Part shown: positions 33,945 to 42,733 of the stretch, one piece after another
How the letters are laid out: each line of letters opens with the position of its first letter
Position numbering within the stretch: position 1 is the first letter of the stretch
Assembly: GCA_019912315.1 (NCBI GenBank)
Contig: JAIOJA010000037.1
Span: forward strand, 1 to 64,000
Reading direction: 5' to 3'
DNA: 64,000 nt
Origin: Planctomycetota bacterium
GTDB lineage: Bacteria; Planctomycetota; UBA8742; UBA2392
Notes under the pieces: generated by a model
What the model was told of the DNA's origin: nothing
What the model saw: the letters and a program-made list of their open reading frames with translations, nothing else
The model's database searches: none
Translations under genes and position numbers: made by a program

Positions 33945-35162
33945 TCAGAACGTGTGAATGAACAGGCCTGAGCGCAGTTTGGGTTCGAACCAGGTGCTCT
34001 TGGGGGCCATGATCTGGCCGGCGTCGGCTATGTCCATTAGCTGCTGCACCGTTACCGGGTACATGCTGAAGGCCGCGGCGGCTTGGCCTGAGTCAACCAA
34101 CTGCTTCAGGTGGTCCGTGCCGCGGATGCCGCCTACGAAGTCGACGCGGTCGCTGGTTCTTGGGTCGTCGATGCCGAACAGGGGTGTGAGAATCTGCTCC
34201 TGCAAAATCTGTACGTCCAGGCGTGACACCGGGTCGGCATCTGCGGGCGCGTCGAGCTTCAGCCCGTGCCACTTGCCGTTCAAATACATGCTGACGCGCC
34301 CGGACTCTGTGGGCGTGGGGTCGGCGTCTTCGGTCAGCTCGCACGTGAAGCCGACCTCGTCGAGCATCTCCTCGGCGCTGCGCCCGTTCAGGTCATGCAC
34401 CGCGCGGTTGTAGGGCAGAATCTTCAGCTCGCTGCCGGGGAACATCACGGTCAGAAACCAGTTGTAGTCTTCTTCGCCCGTGTGGTTCGGGTTGGCCTTG
34501 GCTCGCTCGTTGGCGACGCGCACGGCGCTGGCCGTGCGATGATGCCCGTCTGCTACGTACAGCGCGGGGACATTCGCAAAGGCGGCGGCCAGGCGGTCGG
34601 CATGCTGCGCGCGCCAGACGGTGTGTTGAATCCCGTCCGGCGCGGTGAAATCAAACAGAGGCGCGTTGGCAATAATGGCTTCCACGGCCGCGGTGACTTC
34701 CTTGTCGTCCTTGTACGTGAGAAACACCGGCCCAGAGTTCGCGTTCAGGTCGCTTGTTAAACGCGTGCGGTCATTCTCTTTGTCCGGGCGCGTTTTCTCG
34801 TGACGCTTGATCAGCCCGGCCCCGTAGTCGTCTGCATGGCACAGCCCGACAACGCCGCGCTGCGTGTGGTCGCCCATCTTCTGCTGATAGACGTACAGGG
34901 TGGCTTCGCCCTCGCGCACGAGCGCGCCTTCACTCTGCAGGCGTTTGAAATTCTCGACAGCCTTGGCGTAGACCGCGTCGCTGTGCGGGTCCGTGCCGTC
35001 GGGCAGGTCGATCTCCGCGCGCACGACGTGCAGCATGCTCAGCGGGTTGCCCTCGGCCAGCTTGCGCGCTTCCTCGGTGTTCACGACGTCGTAAGGCAGC
35101 GACGCCACCTTCGGCGCGAGCTCCGGTGTTGGTCGTAGGCCTTGGAAGGTACGAATGCGCAT
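33945..35162 (-). CDS. DUF1015 family protein
   Basis: Family hallmarks are the start MRIRTFQGLRP, ASLPYDVVNTEEAR, GLIKRHEKTRPDKENDRTRL, the motif VADGHHRTASA and LPYNRAVHDLNG. The protein is cytoplasmic and has no enzymatic assignment that I can state with certainty. DUF1015 genes commonly lie next to serA, as here: the start codon overlaps the last base of serA, so the two are translationally coupled, with a class V aminotransferase upstream. That context suggests a role in serine biosynthesis or its regulation (inference). The length of 405 residues is normal. Confidence 0.9.
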   Translation of the reverse strand: MRIRTFQGLRPTPELAPKVASLPYDVVNTEEARKLAEGNPLSMLHVVRAEIDLPDGTDPHSDAVYAKAVENFKRLQSEGALVREGEATLYVYQQKMGDHTQRGVVGLCHADDYGAGLIKRHEKTRPDKENDRTRLTSDLNANSGPVFLTYKDDKEVTAAVEAIIANAPLFDFTAPDGIQHTVWRAQHADRLAAAFANVPALYVADGHHRTASAVRVANERAKANPNHTGEEDYNWFLTVMFPGSELKILPYNRAVHDLNGRSAEEMLDEVGFTCELTEDADPTPTESGRVSMYLNGKWHGLKLDAPADADPVSRLDVQILQEQILTPLFGIDDPRTSDRVDFVGGIRGTDHLKQLVDSGQAAAAFSMYPVTVQQLMDIADAGQIMAPKSTWFEPKLRSGLFIHTF

Positions 35163-36100
35163 CAGTTCACCCGGCCTACGTAGTCTTTGCCCGCGAGGAA
35201 GTTGCCGACTCCGCGGCAGATGATCTCGCCGACTTTTTCCTGGGCGTCGATCGTGCTTGCGCCGAGGTGCGGTGTGCAGACGACTTTCGGGTGCATCACC
35301 AGCGGGTTGTCCGCGCCGGCCGGCTCTTTCTCATACACGTCCAGCGCGGCGCCGGCGACCTTGCCGGATTCGAGTGCTGCCAGCAGCGCCGCTTCATCCA
35401 CCAGCCCGCCGCGCGCGCAATTGATCAGGCGCATGCCCTGCTTGCAGATCTCGAAGGCGTGCTTGCCGATGATGTGTTTGGTCTCGGGCATCATGGGCGT
35501 GTGCACAGTTAGGAAATCCGCTGCCTTGATGACATCGTCCAGCGGCAGCAGGTCAACACCGATTTCCTTGGCGCGCTCTTCGTCGATCACGGGGTCATAG
35601 CCGATAACTTTCATCTTCAAGCCGAGCGCGCGGTCAGCGACGACTGCACCGATGTTGCCAAGCCCGACCACGCCGAGAGTCTTGCCGGTCAGCTCGACGC
35701 CCTTGTAGCCGCGGTCCCATTCTCCTCGGTGCAGCTTCTCATTCGCCTGCGGGATATGCCGCGCCAGTGCGAACATCAGCGCCAGTGTGTGCTCGGCGGT
35801 CGTGACGGTGTTGCCGCCCGGTGCGATCAACACGGCAATGTCGCGCTCTTTGGCGGCCTTGGCGTCGATATTGTCGTAGCCCGTGCCCGCCCGCCCGATC
35901 ACTTTCAGGTCCGGGGTCTTTTCAAGAATGTCGGCCGTCACCTTGGATTCGCTACGCACGATCAGACCCGCGCAGCCCTTGAGCTTCTCGACCAGCTCGT
36001 CACCGTTCACCGGCGCGATCTCTTCAATCTCAATGCCCTCAAACCCGCGCAGCACATCCACGCCCTGCGGGTTCAACTTTGCTGAAATCAGTACTTTCAT
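35162..36100 (-). CDS. serA: D-3-phosphoglycerate dehydrogenase (short form)
   Basis: It oxidises 3-phosphoglycerate to 3-phosphohydroxypyruvate with NAD+, the first step of serine synthesis. The 2-hydroxyacid dehydrogenase fold is clear: IGRAGTGYDNID, nucleotide-binding GVVGLGNIGAVVADRA, catalytic Arg in LINCARGGLVDEAAL, Glu in the ALDVYEKEP region and His in CTPHLGAST. It has 312 residues and no C-terminal ACT or intervening domain, so feedback inhibition by serine through an ACT domain is not expected. It lies between a class V aminotransferase and DUF1015 on the same strand. Family members acting on other 2-hydroxyacids are an alternative, but the context favours SerA. Confidence 0.9.
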   Translation of the reverse strand: MKVLISAKLNPQGVDVLRGFEGIEIEEIAPVNGDELVEKLKGCAGLIVRSESKVTADILEKTPDLKVIGRAGTGYDNIDAKAAKERDIAVLIAPGGNTVTTAEHTLALMFALARHIPQANEKLHRGEWDRGYKGVELTGKTLGVVGLGNIGAVVADRALGLKMKVIGYDPVIDEERAKEIGVDLLPLDDVIKAADFLTVHTPMMPETKHIIGKHAFEICKQGMRLINCARGGLVDEAALLAALESGKVAGAALDVYEKEPAGADNPLVMHPKVVCTPHLGASTIDAQEKVGEIICRGVGNFLAGKDYVGRVN

Positions 36101-36119
36101 AACGCCACCCTTCGATTCA

Positions 36120-36184
36120 CCACAGAGATCACAGAGGCCACAGAGAACAAAGTTCTACTCCGCGTTCTCTGTGTGCTCTGCGGT
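36120..36184 (-). repeat. CACAGAG-type inverted repeat element
   Basis: The gap between serA and the aminotransferase holds CACAGAG copies about 9 bases apart (36121-36145) and an inverted partner GTTCTCTGTGTGCTCTGCGGT (36164-36184). About 17 of 21 positions pair between the arms. The right arm reaches the stop codon of the upstream gene. Similar CACAGAG repeats are common in environmental bacterial genomes as I recall; their function is unknown. Confidence 0.7.
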
Positions 36185-37335
36185 TACTTTGTCAGTCTCA
36201 GGTACTCAGCCTGCGCCGCCTTCAGTCCCGCGCCGCTTTCGAATTTCAGCCCTGCGTCCGCAAGCACCACTTCCAGTGCCGCCAGCAGACCCATCGTGTC
36301 CACGTAGTCGTAGTTGCCTAAATGCGCGAGGCGGAAGATCTTGCCCTTCAGGTCGTCCTGCCCGTTCGCGATGATCGCGCCGAACTGTGTCTTCAGCCCC
36401 TTGATCACCTTGCTGCTGTCCATGTCACCAGGGGTTCGGACGGCCGTCACGCTGTCGCTTGGCGCGTCGCCAAGCAGCTCAAGCCCTAGTGCCCCCGCGA
36501 ACGCTCGCGACATGCTGGCAAGCTCGCCGGCGTTGCGCACGAGGTTGTCGACACCGGCGTCCAGGATCCACTTCAGGCTGGCTGCTGCGGCCGCGATCAA
36601 ACTGATCGCCGGCGTGAAGGCGGTCTGGTCCTTGGCCTGGTTCTTCAACTCGCGGGCGATGTCGAAGTAAAAGCGTTTGTTGCCCTTGCGCTCGCCGAGC
36701 ATCTTCTCGGCCTTGGCGCTGACACTGAGAAACGCCAGCCCCGGCGGCATGGCCATGGCCTTCTGACTGCCGCAGACCACCAGGTCCAGGTTCCAGGCGT
36801 CGGTCTGTACTTCGTGGGCGCCGATCCAAGTGATGGCGTCGACGCACATCAGGCAGTTGTCGCGCTTGGCCACCAGCGCCGCGATTTCGCGCGCCGGGTG
36901 TACGGTGCCGGTGCTGCTTTCGCTGCCCTGCACAAAGACGGCGCGGCAGTCCTTGTTTTCGTCCAGCGCCTTCTGCACGGCTTCGACGGTGACGGCCCGC
37001 CCGTGCTCGACGACGATTTCGATGACGTTCGCGCCGTAGGCCTTGTTCATCTTGACCCAGCGTTCGCCGAATTTGCCGCCATTGACACAGATGACCTTGT
37101 CGCCTTCCTCTATATAGTTGGCAACGCAGGCCTCGAGGGCGCCGCTGCCGGAGGACGCAAACGTAATCACGTCGCGGTCGGTCTTGAACAACTGCTTCAG
37201 CCCGCCGCGCACAGTGCGGAAGAGTTCGATGAAGGCGTCGGTACGATGGTGCATGGCAGCTTCGGCCTGGGCAATCTGCGCCTCCGGCAAAAGCGCCGTC
37301 GGGCCGGGCGTAAGCACGCGGTTTTTGGGTAGCAT
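36184..37335 (-). CDS. class V aminotransferase (alanine-glyoxylate / serine-pyruvate type)
   Basis: This is a PLP-dependent fold-type I aminotransferase of the AGXT/PucG group. The PLP lysine is in VVCGSQKAMAMPPGLAF, the PLP-stabilising Asp in CVDAITWIGAHEV, and the N-terminal LTPGPTALLPE and FASSGSGALEACVANYIEEGD are characteristic. The start at 37335 has AAGGAG at ideal spacing; the longer open frame is not needed. It lies directly upstream of serA and DUF1015 on the same strand. I infer that it serves as the phosphoserine aminotransferase of the pathway in place of a classic SerC, but serine-glyoxylate or alanine-glyoxylate transamination is also possible. Confidence 0.9.
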   Translation of the reverse strand: MLPKNRVLTPGPTALLPEAQIAQAEAAMHHRTDAFIELFRTVRGGLKQLFKTDRDVITFASSGSGALEACVANYIEEGDKVICVNGGKFGERWVKMNKAYGANVIEIVVEHGRAVTVEAVQKALDENKDCRAVFVQGSESSTGTVHPAREIAALVAKRDNCLMCVDAITWIGAHEVQTDAWNLDLVVCGSQKAMAMPPGLAFLSVSAKAEKMLGERKGNKRFYFDIARELKNQAKDQTAFTPAISLIAAAAASLKWILDAGVDNLVRNAGELASMSRAFAGALGLELLGDAPSDSVTAVRTPGDMDSSKVIKGLKTQFGAIIANGQDDLKGKIFRLAHLGNYDYVDTMGLLAALEVVLADAGLKFESGAGLKAAQAEYLRLTK

Positions 37336-37454
37336 GGCTGTCTCCTTGGGCGCGATAGTAGGGCGACGAGGGCCCTGTGTCCAAGGTTGGAAGCGATTCT
37401 TGGGGCTCGTGCGTTTCAAACTTGAAGGATTCGAACTTTGTCAGGGCCAATCGT

Positions 37455-38483
37455 ATGAAGTTTCAGGATTACTACGAAATCCTCGGTGTGGCGCGAGATG
37501 CGTCTGAGGATGACATCAAGAAGGCCTACCGCAAACTTGCCATGAAGTGGCACCCGGACCGCCATCAGGATGATGATCGGGCGGCGGCCGAAGAGAAATT
37601 CAAGCGCATCAACGAAGCCAAGGAGGTACTGACCGACCCGGAGAAGCGCGCCAAGTACGACAAGTTCGGGCAGAACTGGGAGCACGGTCAGGACTTCCGC
37701 CCGCCTGAAGGCGGCGCCTGGCAGACCATGAACCCCGAAGAGTTCGACAGCATGTTCGGGGGCGGCGGAGGATTCAGCGACTTCTTCGCCAGCATGTTCG
37801 GTGACGACATGCGCGCCAAAGCTCGAGGTGCGCGCGCACACCGGCGCTACCAGGCGCGCGGGGCCGACGTGAACGCGGAGCTGCGCCTGACGGTCAGCGA
37901 CGCGATCGACGGCGGCAAGCGCGAGTTCGGATTGGGCACTGTGCAGGCGTGTCCCACCTGCGGCGGGACAGGCGAGTTGGACCAGCACGTCTGCTACACG
38001 TGCGCCGGCATGGGGCGCGTGCGCGGGCGCAAGACGGTCGAGCTGAAGATACCCAAAGAAGTGCGTGACGGGCTGGTGCTGCGCCTCAAGAGTCTGGGCG
38101 AACCGGGTGTGGGCGGGGGCGAGACCGGTGACCTGTACCTGACGATCCGCCTGCAAGGCGACGCTAACTATCGGCGCGAAGGCGCGGACATCTACGCTGA
38201 CGTGCCGGTCGCGCCATGGGAAGCCCTGGAAGGTGCCAAAGTCGACCTGCGCACACTCGACGGCACGGTGACACTGAACGTTCCGCCGGGCACCAGGTCC
38301 GGGCAGCACCTGCGCATGAAGGGACTGGGGCTGAGTCACGAGCAAGGCGGCCGCGGCGACCTGTTCGCCGTGATTCGACTCGCCCTGCCCGAAGAGCTCA
38401 GCGATGAGCAGAAAGAGCTGATCAAACAACTCAAGCAGGCCGGGGCGACCGAAGTGAAGGGCGGCGCCAGGAGGCAGGCATGA
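37455..38483 (+). CDS. cbpA: CbpA-like DnaJ co-chaperone
   Basis: The J domain occupies residues 1-68 with the HPD motif (KWHPDRHQ), which stimulates the ATPase of DnaK. A Gly/Phe region ([17 protein letters not shown]) follows. There is then only one pair of zinc-binding repeats ([11 protein letters not shown] and [10 protein letters not shown]) instead of the four of DnaJ. Two beta-sandwich substrate-binding domains end with [23 protein letters not shown]. The layout is intermediate between DnaJ and CbpA. The adjacent MerR-like cbpM gene, overlapping by ATGA, supports CbpA. The start at 37455 is chosen because the J domain begins there. Confidence 0.9.
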   Translation: MKFQDYYEILGVARDASEDDIKKAYRKLAMKWHPDRHQDDDRAAAEEKFKRINEAKEVLTDPEKRAKYDKFGQNWEHGQDFRPPEGGAWQTMNPEEFDSMFGGGGGFSDFFASMFGDDMRAKARGARAHRRYQARGADVNAELRLTVSDAIDGGKREFGLGTVQACPTCGGTGELDQHVCYTCAGMGRVRGRKTVELKIPKEVRDGLVLRLKSLGEPGVGGGETGDLYLTIRLQGDANYRREGADIYADVPVAPWEALEGAKVDLRTLDGTVTLNVPPGTRSGQHLRMKGLGLSHEQGGRGDLFAVIRLALPEELSDEQKELIKQLKQAGATEVKGGARRQA

Positions 38484-38731
38484 ACCTGATTACGATCCGG
38501 GGACGAAGCTACATCACGCTGACCGAAGCGGCCGAGTGTTATCGCGTTCAGGTGAGTTGGGTTGAAGAAGTCTACGAGTACGGGCTGCTGGGTGCGGGCG
38601 AAACTGTGGAAGAAGAGATTGCCGTGCCCACGGAAATGCTGGATCGACTGGCTGAAATCCGGCGTCTGCAAAACCAGCAGGGGGTCAACCTGGCCGGCAT
38701 CGCGATCATTCTTGATTTGCTTGGGCGGTAG
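38480..38731 (+). CDS. cbpM: CbpM-like chaperone modulator (MerR-like)
   Basis: This is an 83-residue protein with a MerR-type helical fold: [28 protein letters not shown] (recognised through YITLTEAAE and VYEYGLL), then a C-terminal helix pair ([29 protein letters not shown]). CbpM binds the J domain of CbpA and blocks its activity with DnaK. Its start overlaps the DnaJ stop by ATGA, so the two are co-translated. The last 26 bases overlap the 3' end of a convergent gene on the other strand. Confidence 0.85.
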   Translation: MNLITIRGRSYITLTEAAECYRVQVSWVEEVYEYGLLGAGETVEEEIAVPTEMLDRLAEIRRLQNQQGVNLAGIAIILDLLGR

Positions 38732-39656
38732 CACGTGCGGAACGCAGGCGTGTGACGACCGCGAGCGCTGTTAATGCACCCAGCAGAACCAGCAGTCCGC
38801 CGGTGTTTTCGCCCGTGCTGCAGGCGTCGTTGTCGCCGCCGTCGCCGTCGGGCACGCCCACCAGGCCTAGGTCCACGCCGCACGGGGCGTTCACCACCCA
38901 GTTAGCGTTGCCGGTGGCGCCAACCTGTGCCTGCACGTTGATGCGCAGGCTGGCCTTGCCGGAATGCGTCATGGGCACGGCCGCGACATCACCGGTGCCA
39001 GGGTTCGTGAATGTCGCAAGTATGGTTCCGGTGCCGCCGGTGGTGTCGATGAATTCGATCTTCTGGATATTTGTGCCGGTGCCTTCGAAGCGCAGGAAGA
39101 CGGTCTGGCTGCTTGAGCCAAAGTCCAGTTCAAGGCTGTTGGCGCGGGTACTGCCGGACGGGACGCTGCCGCTCCAGAACGCGAACTTGCCGACGGCCAG
39201 TTTGAGCCCGCCGGCGGACTTCACAAATTGATCCTGCTTATCGAAAGAAATGGCGCCCGCGCTGGTGGTGATACTGCCATCGTAGTCGCTGGCGGTGGTG
39301 CCCTGTGCCGTTTCGATCTCGATTGCGAAACAGTGCACCCCGGAGTAGCTGCCATTGAGTGTGACGACAGCGGTGCCAGGCGCGGTAACGCTGGCGCTGT
39401 CAATGCTGGTGGGGCTGGTCTGGGCGCTGCTGGCGAACCCATCCACGTCGATCAGACTGATGAGCAATCCTGAAGACGCGCCGGTTTGCAGGCTAACGTT
39501 GAGGGTCCAGCTTTGCAGGGTGCCCCCGAAGTCAACGTCGTACAGGTAAGTCAGACGCCGATCGGAAGGCACGGAGCCATTGAGGGTATCGCTGGACTGG
39601 GCGGCCAGGATGCCGGCACAGGAGAGGGTGAGGCAGACGAGGGCCAGGCGCAGCAT
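38706..39656 (-). CDS. exported protein with MYXO-CTERM-like C-terminal anchor
   Basis: A signal peptide (MLRLALVCLTLSCAGILAA) is followed by about 250 residues of Ser/Thr/Gly-rich beta-type sequence with proprotein-convertase-like or lectin-like character that I cannot assign. The C-terminus has the tripartite form of a sorting signal: a Cys/Gly motif (DACSTGENTGG), a hydrophobic helix (LLVLLGALTALAVV) and a basic tail (RLRSARA). The same form ends the protein at 56451. It is convergent with cbpM with 26 bases of overlap. The SRP RNA gene begins about 100 bases upstream on the other strand. Confidence 0.75.
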   Translation of the reverse strand: MLRLALVCLTLSCAGILAAQSSDTLNGSVPSDRRLTYLYDVDFGGTLQSWTLNVSLQTGASSGLLISLIDVDGFASSAQTSPTSIDSASVTAPGTAVVTLNGSYSGVHCFAIEIETAQGTTASDYDGSITTSAGAISFDKQDQFVKSAGGLKLAVGKFAFWSGSVPSGSTRANSLELDFGSSSQTVFLRFEGTGTNIQKIEFIDTTGGTGTILATFTNPGTGDVAAVPMTHSGKASLRINVQAQVGATGNANWVVNAPCGVDLGLVGVPDGDGGDNDACSTGENTGGLLVLLGALTALAVVTRLRSARATAQANQE

Positions 39657-39720
39657 GTTTCTCCGATCTGTACCGGGTATTCAACGAAGTTACAACGCCA
39701 GAGTTGGGCCTTACCATCCC

Positions 39721-39748
39721 TTGACCCCGAAACGCCCGTGGATACAGT
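39721..39748 (+). promoter_or_regulatory. sigma-70-type promoter of the SRP RNA gene
   Basis: TTGACC (39721-39726), a 16-base spacer and TACAGT (39743-39748). The mature RNA would begin at 39755, seven bases after the -10 element, which is the expected spacing. Confidence 0.65.
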
Positions 39749-39754
39749 GATTCC

Positions 39755-39834
39755 GGTGGGTGCGGCGTGACGCCGTGAACCTGGTCAGGCCGGAAACGGA
39801 GCAGCCATAGCGGGCTGTTGCGGGTGCGCCCACC
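39755..39834 (+). ncRNA. ffs: signal recognition particle RNA, bacterial small type (4.5S)
   Basis: The 80-base sequence has the conserved SRP Alu-less apical domain: TCAGGCCGGAAACGGAGCAG contains the symmetric and asymmetric internal loops that bind Ffh, with a GGAAAC-type tetraloop region. The ends pair as a long stem (GGTGGGTGCG against CGCCCACC). It forms a single hairpin as in E. coli 4.5S RNA and acts in co-translational targeting of membrane proteins with Ffh and FtsY. It has its own promoter and an intrinsic terminator. It is the only RNA gene I could identify in the window. Confidence 0.92.
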
Positions 39835-39842
39835 ACCTATTC

Positions 39843-39873
39843 AAGCGGATGAGCGATGCTCGTCCGCTTTGCA
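39843..39873 (+). terminator. terminator of the SRP RNA gene
   Basis: A 12-bp stem (AAGCGGATGAGC against GCTCGTCCGCTT, one U-G pair) with a three-base loop starts eight bases after the RNA and is followed by a T-rich stretch. Confidence 0.75.
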
Positions 39874-39895
39874 TTTGCCGGTTGCCTGCGGTGCG

Positions 39896-41227
39896 CTATT
39901 TGTCGCCGTTGTTCTTCTTGGGCGGGACCTTGAAAATCTTGGTGCCGGGAACACCCTCGCGCTCGAACGTGACGACGAATTCCTGCACGCCTGCGTTGTA
40001 GTCGGTGCGGACAATGCGGCGCACGTCGCTCATGCTGGCGACCGGCTTGCCGTTGATGGCCTTGATGATGTCCCCCTTGCGCCCGCCGCGTGAGACCACC
40101 GTGTGGTCGTCCGGCACGTCGTCGGTGATCTGGATGCCGAGCGGCTTGCCCTCGCGGTCATGCACGACCTTGGCGTACTTGGCCATGTCGTCCACGTCGA
40201 TGTTCTTGTAGTCATCGGTGCCAAGCGTCCAGGTATCGGTTGCTTGGTCATAGACAGATTCTTTGGGGCGGGTGTCAACGACTTCGACGTCCGGGTTGGG
40301 CGGGGTTTCCTCGGGCAACTTCAGCTTGCTTTCGCGGGGCTTTACGGACTTGCCCATGCTGTTGATGTCCGGCAGTTCAAAAATCTTGGGGTCGGGTGAC
40401 AGCTTCACTTCATAGTAGCGGTCCTTGTACTTCGGATTCCGCGAAGGAGCCTTCATCAGCACGTGGTCCCAGTTGATCTTCAGCACCTCAAGGTCATGGG
40501 CCGCAAGCTTCTTTACTTTGTCGTCCATGGCTTCGGCGTATTCTTTGAAGTGCATCCCGCTTTGCAGGATCAGCGTTGCATTGCCGGCCTCTTTGGAAAT
40601 CACGATTCCCTTGGCGACGCTTTCGGGGCCGGTCCAGAGGCGCAGCACTGTAAACTGGGAATTGAGCCACTTCTCCAGCTCGGCCTTGAGCTGTTCGTCC
40701 GTGGGCTCAGGGTCCACTTTCTCGGAGAAACTCAGAGTGTAAGTGCCCTCGGCGGTTTCGCCGGTGGTGCCATTGGCAACACGCACGGTAACAACCGATT
40801 CCTGCGGAGTGGACTTGTTGAAGCGCAGGTTGACCGTGCGCCCGCTTTTGGCGCTCAACGACACGCCCGCCGGCACGGCCCCTTCCAGCGTCCAAGTATA
40901 CGCGGGAGTGCCGGAGCCGCCGGCGGCCGTCAGGGTAGCTTCCTTGCCAAACGTGCCGGCCGAAGGCGAAACCGATACCGCATCCGGGCGCGCAAGGGGG
41001 GACAGCATTGTGTCGCGATAGAATTCGTGGTCGGCCACCCCGGCGACATCCTGTGTCTGGGTCCAGCTTTTGCGGGGCACTTTGGTTTTCGGGGATTCCA
41101 CGCGCGCAAGCACGTCGGCCCGGTCTTCCTCAACATCGGAGAAGAACGTGTAGCCCGCAAATGCGCCGCCAGCCAACACGATCAGGTTGGCTAGCCAGAT
41201 CAACGCGCTGAGTTGCGGTCCTTTCAT
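39896..41227 (-). CDS. single-pass membrane protein with C-terminal PDZ domain, GspC-like
   Basis: Residues 8-28 form a membrane anchor (ALIWLANLIVLAGGAFAGY). Next comes a putative Ig domain (about 80-170; TLTAAGGSGTPAYTWTLEGAVPAGVS), a helical region (about 175-330) and a C-terminal PDZ domain (about 355-440). The PDZ motif is VVSRGGRKGDIIKAINGKPVASMSDVRRI. A short N-terminal cytoplasmic piece, one membrane helix and a terminal PDZ domain is the layout of GspC of type II secretion, but the Ig domain is not typical, so I call it GspC-like only. The adjacent 53-residue membrane protein, 37 bases upstream, is probably co-transcribed. pilB/pilT are 28 kb away. Confidence 0.72.
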   Translation of the reverse strand: MKGPQLSALIWLANLIVLAGGAFAGYTFFSDVEEDRADVLARVESPKTKVPRKSWTQTQDVAGVADHEFYRDTMLSPLARPDAVSVSPSAGTFGKEATLTAAGGSGTPAYTWTLEGAVPAGVSLSAKSGRTVNLRFNKSTPQESVVTVRVANGTTGETAEGTYTLSFSEKVDPEPTDEQLKAELEKWLNSQFTVLRLWTGPESVAKGIVISKEAGNATLILQSGMHFKEYAEAMDDKVKKLAAHDLEVLKINWDHVLMKAPSRNPKYKDRYYEVKLSPDPKIFELPDINSMGKSVKPRESKLKLPEETPPNPDVEVVDTRPKESVYDQATDTWTLGTDDYKNIDVDDMAKYAKVVHDREGKPLGIQITDDVPDDHTVVSRGGRKGDIIKAINGKPVASMSDVRRIVRTDYNAGVQEFVVTFEREGVPGTKIFKVPPKKNNGDK

Positions 41228-41264
41228 TGATGTTCTTTTACTTTCTACGCTGTTTCAGCGCGAC

Positions 41265-41426
41265 CTAGCGACTCATTTCGGCTGCGGGGCTGACCGGCTT
41301 CTGGGCCGGCTTCGTCCCGTCGTCCTGAAGCATGAACCAGGCGCCCAGCACGAGGCACGCCATCAGCCCAAACAGTGACAGCAGCACCACGCCCGTGTTT
41401 GTTTTCCTGCCTGCCGCGTTGTTCAT
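41265..41426 (-). CDS. 53-residue single-pass membrane protein
   Basis: This short gene opens with ATG at 41426 preceded by GAGG at eight bases. The product begins MNNAAGRKTNTG, has one membrane helix (VVLLSLFGLMACLVLGAWFML) and ends in a short Lys/Pro-rich tail. The topology is probably N-in, C-out. It lies between obg and the PDZ protein, 37 bases before the latter. It may be a partner of the PDZ protein. The good ribosome binding site and clean membrane helix make it credible despite its size. Confidence 0.65.
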   Translation of the reverse strand: MNNAAGRKTNTGVVLLSLFGLMACLVLGAWFMLQDDGTKPAQKPVSPAAEMSR

Positions 41427-41486
41427 CCCGGATCCTCAAGTTGCCCGTGATTGATACGCCCGGCGGGCAAACCCGTTGCCGGAAAT

Positions 41487-42614
41487 TCAGTCTTCTTTGC
41501 GCAGCGCGGTCAATTTGTGATGAATGGCCCATAGCAGCTCCTTCAGCCCTTGCCCGCTGACACCACTGATCAGGTGGACGGGCTGATCCAGCAGTCCGGA
41601 CAGGGCTGCTGCGCGTTCGTTGGCACCGGGTATGTCCGCTTTGTTCGCCACGATTATTCGGGGTTTGGCCGCCAGATCCTGGCTGTGGTCGCGCAACTCA
41701 TTCAGGATCACGTCGTGATCCTGCTTCAACTGTTCGGGCTCGCCTTCGCTGACGTCGATCATGTGCAGCAGCAGACGGGTGCGCTCCACGTGGCGCAGGA
41801 ACTGGTGCCCGAGCCCGCGCCCCTGTGCGGCGCCGGCAATCAGCCCTGGGATGTCCGCCATGACGAAGCGGTTGTCCTGGTCCAGCTCAACAATACCGAG
41901 ATAGGGGGACAGGGTGGTGAAAGGGTAGGCGGCGATCTTCGGGCGCGCGTGAGTGCAGCGTGCCAGCAGTGTGCTTTTGCCGGCGTTGGGCAGCCCCACA
42001 AGCCCCACATCGGCGATCAGCTTGACTTCAAGGCGCAGCTTGCGTTCTACGCCGGGGTTGCCGTCCGTGTGCTCGGTGGGGGTCTGGTTGGTGGACGTGG
42101 CGAATTGCTTGTTGCCGAAGCCGCCTTTGCCTCCGCGGGCGACGACAAATTCCATATCCGCATGGTCCAGGTCGGCGATCTGGACGACTTCGGTTTCGAC
42201 CCGCTGCTCTACAACGTCTTCGCCGGACGCGCCTTGCTCCGTGAAGGCTTCTTCCGGGGCGTTGGCCAGGTCGAGGTCGTCCGTCGCAGACGGATCGTCC
42301 GGGCCGTCCACCTTTTCGCGCAGGTCGTAGATGATGGTACCGACGGGCACTTCAACGACTTTGTCCTTGCCGTTCTTGCCGTGTTGATTCTGCGCGCGCC
42401 CTTTTTCGCCGGGCTCGGCCTTGATTTCACGGATGTTCTGGAGGTTGCCCAACCCGTTCAGGTGGTGGCTGGCGCGGAATATGACGCTGCCGCCGCGCCC
42501 GCCGTCGCCGCCGTCGGGTCCGCCCTTGGGCACGCGGGACTCACGCCGGAAGCTGACGGCGCCATCGCCGCCGCGCCCGCCTTTGACACGCAACTCATGC
42601 TCGTCAACAAACAT
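41487..42614 (-). CDS. obg: Obg/CgtA GTPase
   Basis: This is an essential GTPase linked to 50S ribosome assembly and stress control. The N-terminal Obg fold is glycine-rich (ELRVKGGRGGDGAVSFRRE, GGPDGGDGGRGG), and the G domain has G1 GLPNAGKST at about 207-215, the TLSPYLGIV switch I region, G3 DIPGLI, G4 NKAD and a G5-like SGVSGQG. An acidic insertion of about 40 residues (about 100-142, rich in Asp/Glu) interrupts the Obg fold and is not usual. There is no C-terminal OCT domain; the protein ends shortly after the G domain. rplU/rpmA, the common upstream neighbours, are absent. Confidence 0.95.
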   Translation of the reverse strand: MFVDEHELRVKGGRGGDGAVSFRRESRVPKGGPDGGDGGRGGSVIFRASHHLNGLGNLQNIREIKAEPGEKGRAQNQHGKNGKDKVVEVPVGTIIYDLREKVDGPDDPSATDDLDLANAPEEAFTEQGASGEDVVEQRVETEVVQIADLDHADMEFVVARGGKGGFGNKQFATSTNQTPTEHTDGNPGVERKLRLEVKLIADVGLVGLPNAGKSTLLARCTHARPKIAAYPFTTLSPYLGIVELDQDNRFVMADIPGLIAGAAQGRGLGHQFLRHVERTRLLLHMIDVSEGEPEQLKQDHDVILNELRDHSQDLAAKPRIIVANKADIPGANERAAALSGLLDQPVHLISGVSGQGLKELLWAIHHKLTALRKED

Positions 42615-42733
42615 GGCAGGAGAATAGCAAGCAAAGCGGCGAACAGGAGCCCGGGCGAAGGGTATCGATCGAGACGCCGGTTTGCCTTCTACGCGTGAGC
42701 CCCGCCACGTTTGTTGTCGACGCTCTGGATTGT

